From Pseudomonas anguilliseptica (GTDB lineage: Bacteria > Pseudomonadota > Gammaproteobacteria > Pseudomonadales > Pseudomonadaceae), in NCBI RefSeq assembly GCF_900105355.1, contig NZ_FNSC01000001.1, forward strand, positions 310,001-374,000: a stretch of 64,000 nt of DNA, read 5' to 3'. The notes under the pieces were generated by a model. It worked only from the letters and a program-made list of their open reading frames with translations, had not been told where the DNA came from and made no database searches. Positions 24,732 to 33,912 of this stretch are shown here, piece after piece (position 1 is the first letter of the stretch; each line of letters begins with the position of its first letter). A program made the position numbers and the translations under genes.

Positions 24732-25697
24732 ATGAGTAACAGTCACCGCGCCGTCTTTCTCGACCACAGCTCACTCGACCTGGGCGACCTTGACCTGTCC
24801 AGCCTGAGCGGCTGCTTTGCCGACCTGCAGCTGTATCCACACAGCACCCAGGCGCAAACCATCGAACGCCTGCAGGGCGCACAGGTAGCGATCAGCAACA
24901 AGGCGCCTCTGAATGCCGAGGTATTCGTCGCCTGCCCAGAACTGAAGCTGGTACTGGTGGCTGCCACCGGCACCAACCCAATTGACCTGGCAGCCGCCCG
25001 CGCTCACGGCGTAACCGTTTGCAACTGCCAGGGCTACGGCACGCCATCGGTGGCGCAGCACACCTTGATGCTGCTACTGGCGCTGGCCACGCGGCTGCCC
25101 GATTACCAGCAGGATGTTCGCGCCGGCCGCTGGCAGCAGGCGCAGCAGTTCTGCTTGCTCGATTATCCGGTCATCGAACTGCATGGAAAAACCCTCGGCC
25201 TGCTCGGTCATGGCGAACTGGGTGGCGCGGTGGCCAAACTGGCTGAAGCCTTTGGCATGCGTGTGCTGCTCGGTCAGCTGCCCGGTCGACCGCCACGTGC
25301 CGACCGTCTACCACTGGATGAGCTGCTGCCCCAGGTCGATGCGCTTACCCTGCACTGTCCGCTGAACAACGACACCCTGAACCTGATCGGCGCCCGCGAA
25401 CTCAACCTGATGAAACCCACGGCCTTTCTGATCAATACCGCCCGTGGCGGGCTGATCAACGAACAGGCCCTGGCTGACGCACTGCGCGCCGGCCACCTGG
25501 GCGGCGCAGCCACCGATGTACTGACCCAGGAGCCGCCTAAAGACGGCAACCCCTTGCTCGCCGCCGATATTCCACGGCTGATCATCACCCCGCACAGCGC
25601 CTGGGGCAGCCGTGAGGCGCGACAACGCATCGTCGGCCAGCTCAGTGAAAACGCCCTGGCCTTTTTCAGTGGCACAGCCATACGCGTAGTCGGCTAA
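24732..25697 (+). CDS. D-2-hydroxyacid dehydrogenase (hydroxypyruvate/glycerate reductase type)
   Basis: This is a cytoplasmic NAD(P)H-dependent reductase of 2-keto acids, closest in layout to glycerate dehydrogenase (HprA). The 321-residue sequence has the Rossmann motif LGLLGHGELGGAV. The catalytic set follows in order: Arg in LINTARGGLINEQAL, Glu in LTQEPPKDGNPLL and His in ITPHSAWGSREAR. The substrate is not certain. The start follows a weak purine-rich site. It is 27 bp upstream of rsmC on the same strand. Confidence 0.9.
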   Translation: MSNSHRAVFLDHSSLDLGDLDLSSLSGCFADLQLYPHSTQAQTIERLQGAQVAISNKAPLNAEVFVACPELKLVLVAATGTNPIDLAAARAHGVTVCNCQGYGTPSVAQHTLMLLLALATRLPDYQQDVRAGRWQQAQQFCLLDYPVIELHGKTLGLLGHGELGGAVAKLAEAFGMRVLLGQLPGRPPRADRLPLDELLPQVDALTLHCPLNNDTLNLIGARELNLMKPTAFLINTARGGLINEQALADALRAGHLGGAATDVLTQEPPKDGNPLLAADIPRLIITPHSAWGSREARQRIVGQLSENALAFFSGTAIRVVG

Positions 25698-25724
25698 GCT
25701 ACGCGACTTTTTCCAGGAGCGCTT

Positions 25725-26723
25725 ATGGACCCGCGAAGCGAAGTACTGCTGCGCCAGGCCGATCTGTTCAACGGCCCAATGCTGCTTGCCGGCTTGCCGG
25801 CGGATGACTTGCTCGGTCAATTCCCCGAAGCCTACGGCTGGAGCTGGCATGCAGGCGAACACGCGCTGCTGGATGCCCGTTTCAGCAATCGCTGCCACTT
25901 TGGCACCCAGCCTGGCGAACGCGACTTCCAGGCAGCCGTGCTGTTTCTGCCGAAATCTCGCGAGCTGACTGAATACCTGCTCAATGCCCTGGCGGCGCGC
26001 CTGGGCGGGCGCGAGCTGTTTCTGGTCGGTGAAAAACGCGCCGGCATTGAACGCGCCGCCAAACAGCTGGCGACCTTCGGCCAGGCACGCAAGCTCGACA
26101 GCGCGCGGCACTGCCAGCTCTGGCAGGTACGGGTTGAGCACGCACCCGCCGCGCCGGACCTGCACAGCCTGGCACAACGCTACGAGCTCGCCCTGGCTGA
26201 CGGGCCGCTGCAGGTGCTCAGCCTGCCTGGCGTATTCAGCCATGGCCGACTGGACGTTGGCAGCGCCCTGCTGCTTGAACACCTCGACGGGTTACCCAGC
26301 GGGCATATCCTGGATTTCGGTTGCGGGGCCGGCGTGCTCGGCGCAGCGCTGAAACGCCGCTACCCGGACAGCCGGATTACTCTGCTGGACGTGGACGCCT
26401 TCGCCGTCGAAAGTAGCCGCCTGACCCTGGCCGCCAATGGCCTTGAAGCCGATGTTATCAATGCTGACGGCATCGATGCCGCCCCCACGGAGCTGAGTGC
26501 GATCCTCAGCAACCCGCCCTTTCACCAGGGCGTACACACCCACTACCAGGCCACCGAACATCTGCTACGCCAAGCCAGTCAGCACCTGGCCAGCAAAGGC
26601 GAATTGCGCCTGGTGGCCAACAGCTTTCTCAAATATCCGCCGCTGATCGAACAGCACCTCGGCCCCTGCCAGATCCTGGCCGACGCCAAGGGCTTTCGCA
26701 TCTACCGCGCCAGCAAAGGCTGA
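25725..26723 (+). CDS. rsmC: 16S rRNA m2G1207 methyltransferase RsmC
   Basis: RsmC methylates N2 of G1207 in the 30S subunit. The 332-residue protein has the usual duplicated architecture: a degenerate N-terminal half (up to about residue 165) and a catalytic C-terminal half. The latter has the SAM loop [15 protein letters not shown] near residues 190-205 and the N-P-P-F motif in [14 protein letters not shown]. The ATG lies after an AGGAG site. A regulatory RNA region follows before the next gene. Confidence 0.94.
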   Translation: MDPRSEVLLRQADLFNGPMLLAGLPADDLLGQFPEAYGWSWHAGEHALLDARFSNRCHFGTQPGERDFQAAVLFLPKSRELTEYLLNALAARLGGRELFLVGEKRAGIERAAKQLATFGQARKLDSARHCQLWQVRVEHAPAAPDLHSLAQRYELALADGPLQVLSLPGVFSHGRLDVGSALLLEHLDGLPSGHILDFGCGAGVLGAALKRRYPDSRITLLDVDAFAVESSRLTLAANGLEADVINADGIDAAPTELSAILSNPPFHQGVHTHYQATEHLLRQASQHLASKGELRLVANSFLKYPPLIEQHLGPCQILADAKGFRIYRASKG

Positions 26724-26761
26724 AACGGGGCTTGCCCTATCACGGATGCGTGGGCAGAATG

Positions 26762-26865
26762 CGCGCGTCCTAGGGGAGTAGTCTCCCGCGAGCGCCAGCT
26801 CGCCCGGCACGCGTCAACATACTTGCTCGGCAGAGCATGGCGCGTGCGACCCAAGGCCCACTCAG
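26762..26865 (+). ncRNA. yybP-ykoY manganese riboswitch
   Basis: The conserved GGGGAGTAG element (26773-26781) is followed by hairpins and the CGTCAACAT element. A long pairing arm (GGCACGCG/CGCGTG) then closes with GCGACC. These pieces in this order are the hallmarks of the yybP-ykoY Mn2+ riboswitch, such as the one before E. coli mntP. The downstream part (26880-26945) has a 10-bp stem CTATGACACG/CGTGTCATAG that may be the expression platform. It precedes a manganese-exporter-type gene, which supports the call. Exact ends are approximate. Confidence 0.85.
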
Positions 26866-26968
26866 AGGGGCCTGCGGTTTGACAAGACCTATGACACGCA
26901 CACCTTACCCGGGGCGGGAAGGCTGTACGTGTCATAGCCGTGTCGACCCGCCCCTTTAGGAATGCCTG

Positions 26969-27553
26969 ATGCTCGAATCCCTGTTTGTTCCCACCTTTAT
27001 CGTTGCCTTGGCCGAAATCGGCGATAAAACGCAGTTGCTCTCTTTACTGCTGGCCGCACGCTTTCGCAAACCGTGGCCCATCATTTGGGGCATCGTGGTC
27101 GCCACCCTGGCCAATCATTTCGCCGCCGGCGCTATCGGCAACTGGGTTGCCAGCTTCTTCTCCCCCGCCACCTTGAGTTGGGTTCTTGCCGCAAGCTTTG
27201 TTGCCGTAGCGCTGTGGACGCTGATCCCGGACAAGCTGGATGACGACGAAAGCTCCAAACTCAAGCGCTACGGGCCGTTTCTGACCACCCTGATCGCCTT
27301 CTTCCTCGCGGAGATGGGCGACAAGACCCAGGTCGCCACGGTGATGCTGGCCGCACAGTACCCGCACTTTATTCTGGTGGTGATCGGCACCACTCTGGGC
27401 ATGCTGATCGCCAACGTGCCGGTGGTTCTGGCCGGCAACTTTGCGGCGGAACGTTTACCCCTGACCCTGATTCGCCGCCTGGCCGCCTGCGCCTTTGCAG
27501 TGCTAGCCGTGTATGCGGGGTATCAGGCGCTGAAATTCAGCGGGCTGATTTGA
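26969..27553 (+). CDS. mneA: UPF0016/TMEM165 family Mn2+ exporter (MneA-like)
   Basis: This is an inner-membrane divalent-cation exporter of the GDT1/TMEM165 family; bacterial members (MneA) export manganese. The 194-residue protein has the two inverted-repeat signature motifs, AEIGDKTQLLSLLLAARF near residues 10-28 and AEMGDKTQVATVMLAAQY near residues 110-128. Their E-x-G-D-K-T residues form the cation site. Six hydrophobic helices are visible. AGGA precedes the ATG. The manganese riboswitch directly upstream gives an independent argument for the substrate. Confidence 0.92.
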   Translation: MLESLFVPTFIVALAEIGDKTQLLSLLLAARFRKPWPIIWGIVVATLANHFAAGAIGNWVASFFSPATLSWVLAASFVAVALWTLIPDKLDDDESSKLKRYGPFLTTLIAFFLAEMGDKTQVATVMLAAQYPHFILVVIGTTLGMLIANVPVVLAGNFAAERLPLTLIRRLAACAFAVLAVYAGYQALKFSGLI

Positions 27554-27658
27554 CATCAAGTTGACGCCAGTACACTGGCGTTTCGGCCAATACCTCGGCT
27601 TCCAGACGGCTGCTACAGTGCGCAACATCCTGCCCACTCAGCCGTCAGGGAGACACCT

Positions 27659-28102
27659 ATGTCACTGGATGATCGGAAAAAACTGGTACGCCATCATATC
27701 GACCTGTCGTGGAACAAAGGCCGCACCGCGTTGGCAGAACAACTGCACAGCAAAGACTTTCTCTACAAAAGCTCGTTTATCGGCCGGCCACTGACCAGCC
27801 CCGCCTTTGCCCAGATGGTGCAGGACATCCGCCATGCCATGCCGGATCTGCAGGTGGTGATCGAGGAATGCATCGCCGAGGACAACAAGGTCGTTACCTG
27901 GAGCACCCTGATCGGCACCATCCAGAAACCCGCACTTGGCTATCCGCCCAGTGACAAAGTGTTGAGCATTTCGGCCATGGCCTTCTGGACCATTACCCCA
28001 AGCAATGAGATTCAGGAAATCTGCACCATGTTCGACATGGAAAGCTTCCGTTCGCAATTGGGTCTGGCCACTCAACCCTTTGCCGCCAAGGCATTACCCT
28101 GA
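27659..28102 (+). CDS. SnoaL-like / ester-cyclase family protein
   Basis: This is a 147-residue protein of the NTF2-like SnoaL group, small cone-shaped proteins that act as cyclases, hydrolases or isomerases or bind ligands. Features are the N-terminal helix KKLVRHHIDLSWNKG, a GRPLTSPAFAQMVQDIRHAM helix, PDLQVVIEECIAEDNKVVT and the beta-strand VLSISAMAFWTI. The reaction is unknown. GGGAG lies upstream of the ATG. It stands alone, about 100 bp after mneA, and ends at a terminator. Confidence 0.8.
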   Translation: MSLDDRKKLVRHHIDLSWNKGRTALAEQLHSKDFLYKSSFIGRPLTSPAFAQMVQDIRHAMPDLQVVIEECIAEDNKVVTWSTLIGTIQKPALGYPPSDKVLSISAMAFWTITPSNEIQEICTMFDMESFRSQLGLATQPFAAKALP

Positions 28103-28118
28103 ACAAATAACCCCCAAC

Positions 28119-28144
28119 AAAAAGCCCCCAATCGGGGGCTTTTT
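28119..28144. terminator. Terminator between the SnoaL-like gene and the M48 peptidase
   Basis: AAAAAGCCCCC and GGGGGCTTTTT form a stem around AATC, between convergent genes. Confidence 0.9.
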
Positions 28145-28156
28145 GTTTTCCGCGTT

Positions 28157-28969
28157 TTAGCGCGCTTGCTCATACAACGGCATGACCTTGGGGATTGCCG
28201 CCTGCAGAGAAGCGATTCGACTGCTCGACGAAGGGTGCGTACTCATAAATTCAGGCGGGGCACCTTCGCTGGCTGCGGCCATTTTCTGCCACAGGCTGAC
28301 CGCGGCATTAGGGTTGTAACCTCCACGGGCTGCCAGCTCCAGGCCGATCAGGTCGGCCTCGTTCTCATTGCCACGACTGTTGGGCAGCATCATGCCGTAC
28401 TGCACGGCCGCATCGGCCAGGGCCAAACTGTCGGAGCCTAGACCGAGCAAGGCACCCGCACCCTGTTTCGCCAGCTCGACACCATAGGCCTTGGACATCG
28501 CCTCACGGCTGTGCTCGCGCAGGGCGTGGGCCATTTCGTGGCCCATGATCGCGGCGATCTCATCGTCGGTGAGCTTGAGCTTCTCGATAATCCCGCTGTA
28601 GAAAATGATCTTGCCGCCTGGACCGCAGTTGGCGTTCAGCTCAGGGCTCTTGATCAGGTTGACCTCCCATTGCCACTGCGCCGCATCCGGACGGAACAAC
28701 GGGGCATGCTTGATCAGGCGATTGGCAATGGTGCGCAGACGTTTGGCGTTATTGCTGGTTTTATCCAGCACGCCCTTGCTGGACGCCTCGCCGAGGGTCT
28801 GCTGGTAAGACTGCGCATACATCTGATTGACCTCTTGGGTCGAGAGCATGCTGAACATGTATTGCTTGCGCTCAACACCTACGGCACCGCCACTGGTGGT
28901 GTTCACAGCCTGGCAAGCCGTCAGCAGGCTGCAGAGCACCAGGTTGGCCAGACGAAATGGAGTATTCAT
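28157..28969 (-). CDS. M48-family metallopeptidase lipoprotein (LoiP/YggG-like)
   Basis: This is a zinc endopeptidase anchored by a lipid, probably in the outer membrane and facing the periplasm. The 270-residue sequence starts with a signal peptide ending in lipobox LLTAC (Cys19). The metal site is IMGHEMAHALREHSRE (HExxH), and the third ligand is in NENEADLIGLELAARGGYNP. The family member LoiP/YggG in E. coli is linked to low-osmolarity stress. It converges with the SnoaL-like gene and is divergent from the chemoreceptor. Confidence 0.9.
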   Translation of the reverse strand: MNTPFRLANLVLCSLLTACQAVNTTSGGAVGVERKQYMFSMLSTQEVNQMYAQSYQQTLGEASSKGVLDKTSNNAKRLRTIANRLIKHAPLFRPDAAQWQWEVNLIKSPELNANCGPGGKIIFYSGIIEKLKLTDDEIAAIMGHEMAHALREHSREAMSKAYGVELAKQGAGALLGLGSDSLALADAAVQYGMMLPNSRGNENEADLIGLELAARGGYNPNAAVSLWQKMAAASEGAPPEFMSTHPSSSSRIASLQAAIPKVMPLYEQAR

Positions 28970-29147
28970 GTCAGTTCTCCTTCACGACAGGGACCGTATG
29001 CTAGGCCGTGCACCAGGGCAACACAACCCGCACGACCTGCACTATGGCCCTCCAGGCTCTTTGCTAGATACAGCGGCGAACTAATGCTTTGAAGTTACGC
29101 TGCCGATAAGCCAGGGACAGGCGCAACTGACACGCTGAGGAGTCCCT

Positions 29148-31288
29148 ATGCGATTCAAGTCGATCCAGTCCTCCGTAGCACTTATGGCAGGGGCCAGCAT
29201 CCTGGCAGTCGTCGTCGCCCTGGTGCTCTATGCCCTATTCGCCGGAGCCCGCACCCAGACCCAGGTACAAGAGCGCACCCAGAGCCTGTTAGAGGGTGTG
29301 ATCGACCAACGCCTCAACGCCCTGGCCAAAGCTCAGGTCGGCCAGCTGCAGCGCCAGTTTGAACACCCCATGACCGTCGCCAAATCCCTGGCCACCCTCA
29401 ACAGCCAGATGGGCAGCACTGATGGAAGCCCCGGCATCAGCCTGACCCGCGAAGAGCTGAGCAATCTGGTCGGTGTGTACCTCAAGGCCAACCCGGAACT
29501 ACTTGATCTCTACATCGGCTGGGAAGCCAACGCTTTCGATCAGGACGACGACCTCTACGTCAATCAGAAGGAAAGCGGCTACGACCACACTGGTCGCTTT
29601 ATGCCGTGGTGGTATCGGGATGGCGACCAACTGAAGCTCGACGGCCTGACTGTGGAACAGATGGAAAGCGAGGAGGTTCAACCTACCGGCGTGCGCACAG
29701 GCGAGTACTACCTGTGCCCCAAGGAAACCGGCAAGCCTTGCGTGATTGACCCGGCCTCCTACGACTTTGGCGGCAAGCAGGTACTGGTCGCCGCCTTCAA
29801 CGCGCCGATCATGGTCAATGGCCAGTTCCGCGGCATTGCCGGCAATGATCTGGCCTTGGACTTTATTCAAGAACTGCTCACAACCGCCAAAGCCGAGCTG
29901 TATGACGGCGCCGGGGAGCTGGCCCTGATTGCCTCCAACGGCACCCTGATCGCCGCAACCCAGGACGCAGCATTGATTGGCCAGCCGGCGAGCAAGGCCA
30001 TTGATGCCGAGCTGCTGAGTCAGCTCAAGCAGAGCAGTAACGACCAGCCGATCAACAAACTCGACGAAGAACACCAACTCCTCCAACTGCTGCTGCCGCT
30101 CCAGGTTGCCGGTACTTCGACACGCTGGACCCTGGCCATCGTGCTGCCGACCAGTGCAGTATTCGCAGACCTGAATGCGCTGCAGGTCGGCCTTACTGAG
30201 CAAGCCGAGGCTGACACCCTCGGTATGGCTTTGGTGGGCCTGCTGGCGGCCGGCATTGGCATGCTGGTGATCTGGTTTGTCGGCTATGGCATCGCCCGCC
30301 CACTGCGGCAGATGGTGACCATGCTCGACGATATCGCCCAAGGCGACGGCGACTTGACCTGCCGCCTGGAAGTGAACCGCAGTGATGAACTGGGTGATAT
30401 TGCCAAGGGTTTCAATACCTTCCTCGGCAAGCTGCAAAGCATGATTACTCAAGTAGTCAGCTCGGTACAGAAAGTCAGCGATTCCTCCGAACACACCGCC
30501 GACATTGCCATCCGCACCAACACGGGCGTACAGAAGCAGCTGGCGGAGATCGAACTGGTCGCAACCGCCGTGCATGAAATGACCGCCACCGCCCAGGACG
30601 TGGCGCGCAACGCCACCCATGCGGCCGAGGCAGCCAATCACGCGGACCGCGCCGCCAATCAGGGCAAGCAGACGGTGCAACACACTGCCGATGCAATCGC
30701 CGCCCTGGCGCAGGAAATCGGCCGTGCAGTCACTGTGGTGCAAACGCTGGCCCAGGACAGCGAGAACATCAACGCCATCCTGGTGGCCATTCGCGGGATT
30801 GCCGAGCAAACCAACCTGCTGGCACTCAACGCGGCCATCGAGGCGGCACGTGCCGGTGAACAGGGCCGTGGCTTTGCCGTGGTGGCCGATGAAGTGCGCA
30901 ACCTGGCACAAAAGACCCAGAAGGCCACCGAAGAAATCCAGACCATGATCCAGCAACTGCAACAGGGTACCCGCGATGTGGTCACGGTCATGGAAGACAG
31001 CCAGAGCAAGACTGAAATCAGCGTGCAACAGGCCAGCCAGGCCGCCGAAGCGCTGGAATCGATCACCCAGGCGGTCTCGGTGATCAACGATATGAACACC
31101 CAGATCGCCAGCGCCGCCGAAGAACAGAGCGCGGTGGCCGAGGACATCAACCGCAACGTCACCAACATTGGTCAGGTGGCCAATGAAGTGGCCGGGGGGG
31201 GGGGGGTGACGAAGCCAGCCAGGCCAGCGCCGAACTGACCAAGCTGGCCGAGCAGCAACGCCGCCTGATCAACCAGTTCAAGGTCTGA
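29148..31288 (+). pseudogene. Methyl-accepting chemotaxis protein, frameshifted at a 13-G run
   Basis: This is a membrane chemoreceptor with an N-terminal membrane helix (residues ~9-30), a periplasmic dCache-like domain with [12 protein letters not shown], a second helix near residues 360-385, a HAMP domain and a cytoplasmic signalling domain. The hairpin tip [20 protein letters not shown] is intact. At 31194-31206 the gene has 13 consecutive G. In this frame it ends early after 696 residues with [10 protein letters not shown]. With 11 or 14 G the frame resumes [17 protein letters not shown] and ends LINQFKV at 31288, the normal receptor C-terminus. Only the last ~30 residues are affected, so the product may still work. 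A phase-variable tract and a sequencing artefact are both possible. Confidence 0.88.
31194..31206 (+). repeat. Homopolymer run of 13 G inside the chemoreceptor gene
   Basis: Thirteen consecutive G follow GTGGCC. The run is the exact point at which the chemoreceptor frame is lost. Confidence 0.95.
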
Positions 31289-31300
31289 TCACGCCGCAAC

Positions 31301-31376
31301 AAAAAATCGCCAGGAGTGATTTTTGACGTTGCGCAGCAACGGCCACATAGTGGGGCAGCCAGGGATGGCCGGCCAC
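31301..31376 (+). repeat. Two-hairpin 3'-UTR element, copy A
   Basis: Thirteen bases after the restored chemoreceptor stop, AAAAATCGC/GTGATTTTT (9 pairs including one G-U) encloses the loop CAGGA. CGTTGC/GCAACG with loop GCA follows, then a CAGGGATG motif. Copy B lies after mqo with the same architecture and compensatory changes in both stems. Confidence 0.7.
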
Positions 31377-31413
31377 AAAAAGGGCGGACTGCCTGGCAGC
31401 ACGTCCTTTTTGC
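31377..31413 (+). terminator. Terminator downstream of the chemoreceptor gene
   Basis: AAAAAGG and CCTTTTT close an imperfect stem with an inner CTGCC/GGCAG helix. It directly follows two-hairpin element copy A. Confidence 0.7.
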
Positions 31414-31427
31414 GCTCTGTTAATGGC

Positions 31428-32045
31428 CTAGGCCGGAGTCAGACACTCAGGCGCATCCAGCTTGGGATCATTGATCAGGTTGGCCAGCACCCGCTCGCGC
31501 AGCGCCGGTTGCGGGCTCGCCAATAAAGCCTGCAACTCGGCCGCCGGTGTCTCGGCAGCTAGCCAGGCAGCCTGACCAGCCTCATCAAGAATCAGCGGCC
31601 GCCGCTGACTGGCCGCTGCCTGAGTCACCACCGCAGCACTCAGATAAACGCAACCCTCAACCGGATAGGCTTCCCACAAGGCCGCAAAATACAGCGGCGT
31701 ACTCTCACCGGTGAGCCAGTACGGACGCTTGCGCGCCGAGCCGCGCCACTCGTAAAACCCGTTGGCCGGCAACAGGCCGCGACGCAGGCGAAATGCCTCG
31801 CGAAACATCGGCTGCTCGGCCAAAGTTTCAGCACGCGCCTGGGCCGGAGTCTTGGTCAGATCAGTCAACCAGGGCGGCGTCAGCCCCCAGCGCGCACGCG
31901 TCAACTGGCGCTCACCCTCGACGTTGCGCAACAACAACACCTGGCTATTGGGCGAAATGCTCCAGTGCGGCAGCTGATCAGCAGGAAAACCGGGAATCGC
32001 CGCAAATGCAGGCGTCCAACGGAACAGGGCATAACGTCCACACAT
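31428..32045 (-). CDS. SRAP-family abasic-site-binding protein (YedK/HMCES-like), divergent active site
   Basis: SRAP proteins crosslink to abasic sites in single-stranded DNA through Cys2 and protect them. The 205-residue protein starts MCGRYALF with Cys2 and has NGFYEWRG with the catalytic Glu99. Two other conserved positions differ. The usual N-A-R-x-E-T motif reads QARAET (residues 69-74). The usual H-x-R-M-P motif reads SQRRP (residues 146-150), so the active-site Asn and His are missing. Crosslink formation should need mainly Cys2, while the His has been tied to crosslink reversal in the family. Activity is therefore uncertain. Confidence 0.88.
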   Translation of the reverse strand: MCGRYALFRWTPAFAAIPGFPADQLPHWSISPNSQVLLLRNVEGERQLTRARWGLTPPWLTDLTKTPAQARAETLAEQPMFREAFRLRRGLLPANGFYEWRGSARKRPYWLTGESTPLYFAALWEAYPVEGCVYLSAAVVTQAAASQRRPLILDEAGQAAWLAAETPAAELQALLASPQPALRERVLANLINDPKLDAPECLTPA

Positions 32046-32110
32046 GGGAAACTCGATAACACTTGAAATAAAGGCAGCAGGGGCGACGCGCCGCAGACCG
32101 TAACAGGCTC

Positions 32111-32371
32111 TTAGCAGAGCAACGTACCCTGGAAGTTATCCGGCTCATCACCGGGCAGCGGCAGCGCAGCATTGTACGCGGCGATCAGCTGTTGTGCGCT
32201 GTACGCCTGATCATCCTCAACCATCACCCCAAGCAAGCCGCAGGCGGGCAACTCACCCACCGCACCAGCCAGGTGCTGCCCAGTGAGATAGGCCTCGATC
32301 CCTTCACTGGCCAGCATACCCAGCAGCAGCTCGCCTTCCATCAGATCCTGCGGCTCATAGATTCGCTGCAT
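32111..32371 (-). CDS. DUF2007-family putative signal-transducing protein
   Basis: This is an 86-residue protein of the DUF2007 group, a ferredoxin-like fold related to ACT and PII-like modules, with no known function. The start [20 protein letters not shown] and the segment EGIEAYLTGQ are typical. GVMVEDDQAYSAQQLIAAYN forms the last strand and helix. Its start overlaps the stop of the zinc-ribbon gene by one base (TGATG), so the two are coupled. Confidence 0.85.
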   Translation of the reverse strand: MQRIYEPQDLMEGELLLGMLASEGIEAYLTGQHLAGAVGELPACGLLGVMVEDDQAYSAQQLIAAYNAALPLPGDEPDNFQGTLLC

Positions 32372-32553
32372 CAGTCATTCTCTCCGCGCACATCCAGGCT
32401 CCAGTCCTCACCATCGGTCTGCAGCGAAAACACGATGGGCCGGCAACACACCGGACAGTCTTCGATGTACTGCTGATCGCCGGCAGAAAGGTCAAGCAGC
32501 GCCTCTACCTGCTCGCCACAGTAGGGACATTGGTAGTCCTGGCTTTCCAGCAT
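32371..32553 (-). CDS. CPxCG-type small zinc-ribbon protein
   Basis: This is a 60-residue protein starting [14 protein letters not shown]. Two knuckles, CPYC near residue 9 and CPVC near residue 36, would hold one zinc ion. The [19 protein letters not shown] segment is characteristic of the cysteine-rich CPXCG family found across proteobacteria. The function is unknown. The start at 32553 was chosen because the family begins there; upstream in-frame codons are not conserved. It is coupled to the following DUF2007 gene. Confidence 0.85.
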   Translation of the reverse strand: MLESQDYQCPYCGEQVEALLDLSAGDQQYIEDCPVCCRPIVFSLQTDGEDWSLDVRGEND

Positions 32554-32681
32554 CGCTGCCTCCTTGTGACTTGGCGTTATAATCACCGGTCTATAGCTGG
32601 CCCTGCAGTCGCGCACGAGCCATTACTACGCGTGACGACCGGTGCAATAAGCATCTCCACAGCCAACCACAACAAGAGAGC

Positions 32682-33848
32682 ATGATGGGCGAATTCGATG
32701 CCATCCGACCTTACGCCGACGCCGAAGTCCCTGCCGTGCTGGCGCGCCTGCTGGCCGACGATGCGTTCCTTGGCATCCTCACCCAGTTTCGCTTCCCGCG
32801 CCTTGCGGCACCTTTAGGCTGGCTGCTTAAACCACTTATAGCCTATCGCCTACGTCTTGAGTTTCGTGACGTGAACTCGGTGGCGCAATTGCAGGCGCGC
32901 ATCGAGAGTTATGTCGACCGCACCATTGAGCAGGCCACCGATGGCGTGAGCTATTCCGGCATCGAGCACCTGCAGGCCGGCAAGGCTTATCTGTTCCTCG
33001 CCAACCACCGCGATATAGTCATGGATCCGGCGTTCGTCAATTACGCGGTGTACCACGCGGGCCTGCCTACACCGCGTATCGCCATCGGCGACAACCTGCT
33101 GCAGAAGCCCTTCGTCAGCGACCTGATGCGCCTGAACAAGAGCTTTATCGTGCACCGCTCGATCAGCGGACGGCGCGAGAAGCTGGCGGCTTACCAATTG
33201 CTCTCGGCCTATATCAATCACTCGATCCGCAACGACGGCGAGTCGATCTGGATCGCCCAGGCCGAAGGCCGCGCCAAGGATGGTGATGACCGCACCGATT
33301 CGGCGATCCTCAAGATGTTCCATATGAGTCGTAAGGATGAGCCGTTCGCCGAAGTGATCAATGCCCTGCGCCTGACGCCGGTATCGATCAGCTACGAGTA
33401 CGACCCCTGCGACCAGGCCAAGGCCCGCGAGCTGTTTATCCGCGCCAGCACTGGCAACTACACCAAGGCGGCGGGCGAGGATGACCAGAGTATTGCCCTC
33501 GGCATTACAGGCTACAAAGGCCGCGTGCATGTGCACTTCGGTGCGCCAGTCAGCCAGGGCCTGGAAGACAGCAAGCTGCTGGCGGCGGAAATGGATCGGC
33601 AGATTCTCAGCGGTTATCGGCTGTTTCCCGTGCATTACCTGGCCTATGCCATGTGGGCAGATCGCGACCCAGAACTGGCCGTGCCTAACGCTGCTGAGCT
33701 ATTCCCAGCAGCAGAGCTCAGCGCAGCCAAGAACGAGTGGCAGCGGCGGCTAGCCAACTGCCCGAGCGAGCAGCAGCCCTACCTGATCCTGCAATACGCC
33801 AATCCGGTACGTAATCAGTACCGGATCAAGGCTGGTCTGCCGCTGTAG
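32682..33848 (+). CDS. 1-acyl-sn-glycerol-3-phosphate acyltransferase-like protein
   Basis: This is a PlsC-type acyltransferase of 388 residues. The catalytic motif is FLANHRDIVMDPAFVN (NHxxxxD) near residue 110. The second motif is around RRE near residue 165, and the phosphate-binding region around WIAQAEGRAKDGDDR. It is longer than a canonical PlsC and has no clear transmembrane helix, so it may act at the membrane surface on an unusual acceptor. The exact substrate is not known. Either of two adjacent ATG codons (32682 or 32685) could start it. A strong terminator follows. Confidence 0.85.
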   Translation: MMGEFDAIRPYADAEVPAVLARLLADDAFLGILTQFRFPRLAAPLGWLLKPLIAYRLRLEFRDVNSVAQLQARIESYVDRTIEQATDGVSYSGIEHLQAGKAYLFLANHRDIVMDPAFVNYAVYHAGLPTPRIAIGDNLLQKPFVSDLMRLNKSFIVHRSISGRREKLAAYQLLSAYINHSIRNDGESIWIAQAEGRAKDGDDRTDSAILKMFHMSRKDEPFAEVINALRLTPVSISYEYDPCDQAKARELFIRASTGNYTKAAGEDDQSIALGITGYKGRVHVHFGAPVSQGLEDSKLLAAEMDRQILSGYRLFPVHYLAYAMWADRDPELAVPNAAELFPAAELSAAKNEWQRRLANCPSEQQPYLILQYANPVRNQYRIKAGLPL

Positions 33849-33863
33849 GCAAATCGCAGCCAG

Positions 33864-33894
33864 AAAAAACGGCAGCCAATGGCTGCCGTTTTTT
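33864..33894. terminator. Terminator after the acyltransferase gene
   Basis: AAAAAACGGCAGCC and GGCTGCCGTTTTTT form a perfect stem around AAT. Confidence 0.92.
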
Positions 33895-33912
33895 ATTGCC
33901 TGAGAAACCAAG

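Noticed and set aside
31194..31206. G-quadruplex as the main meaning of the G13 run
   Set aside because: A single run lies inside a coding region and breaks the frame; slippage or error explains it more simply.
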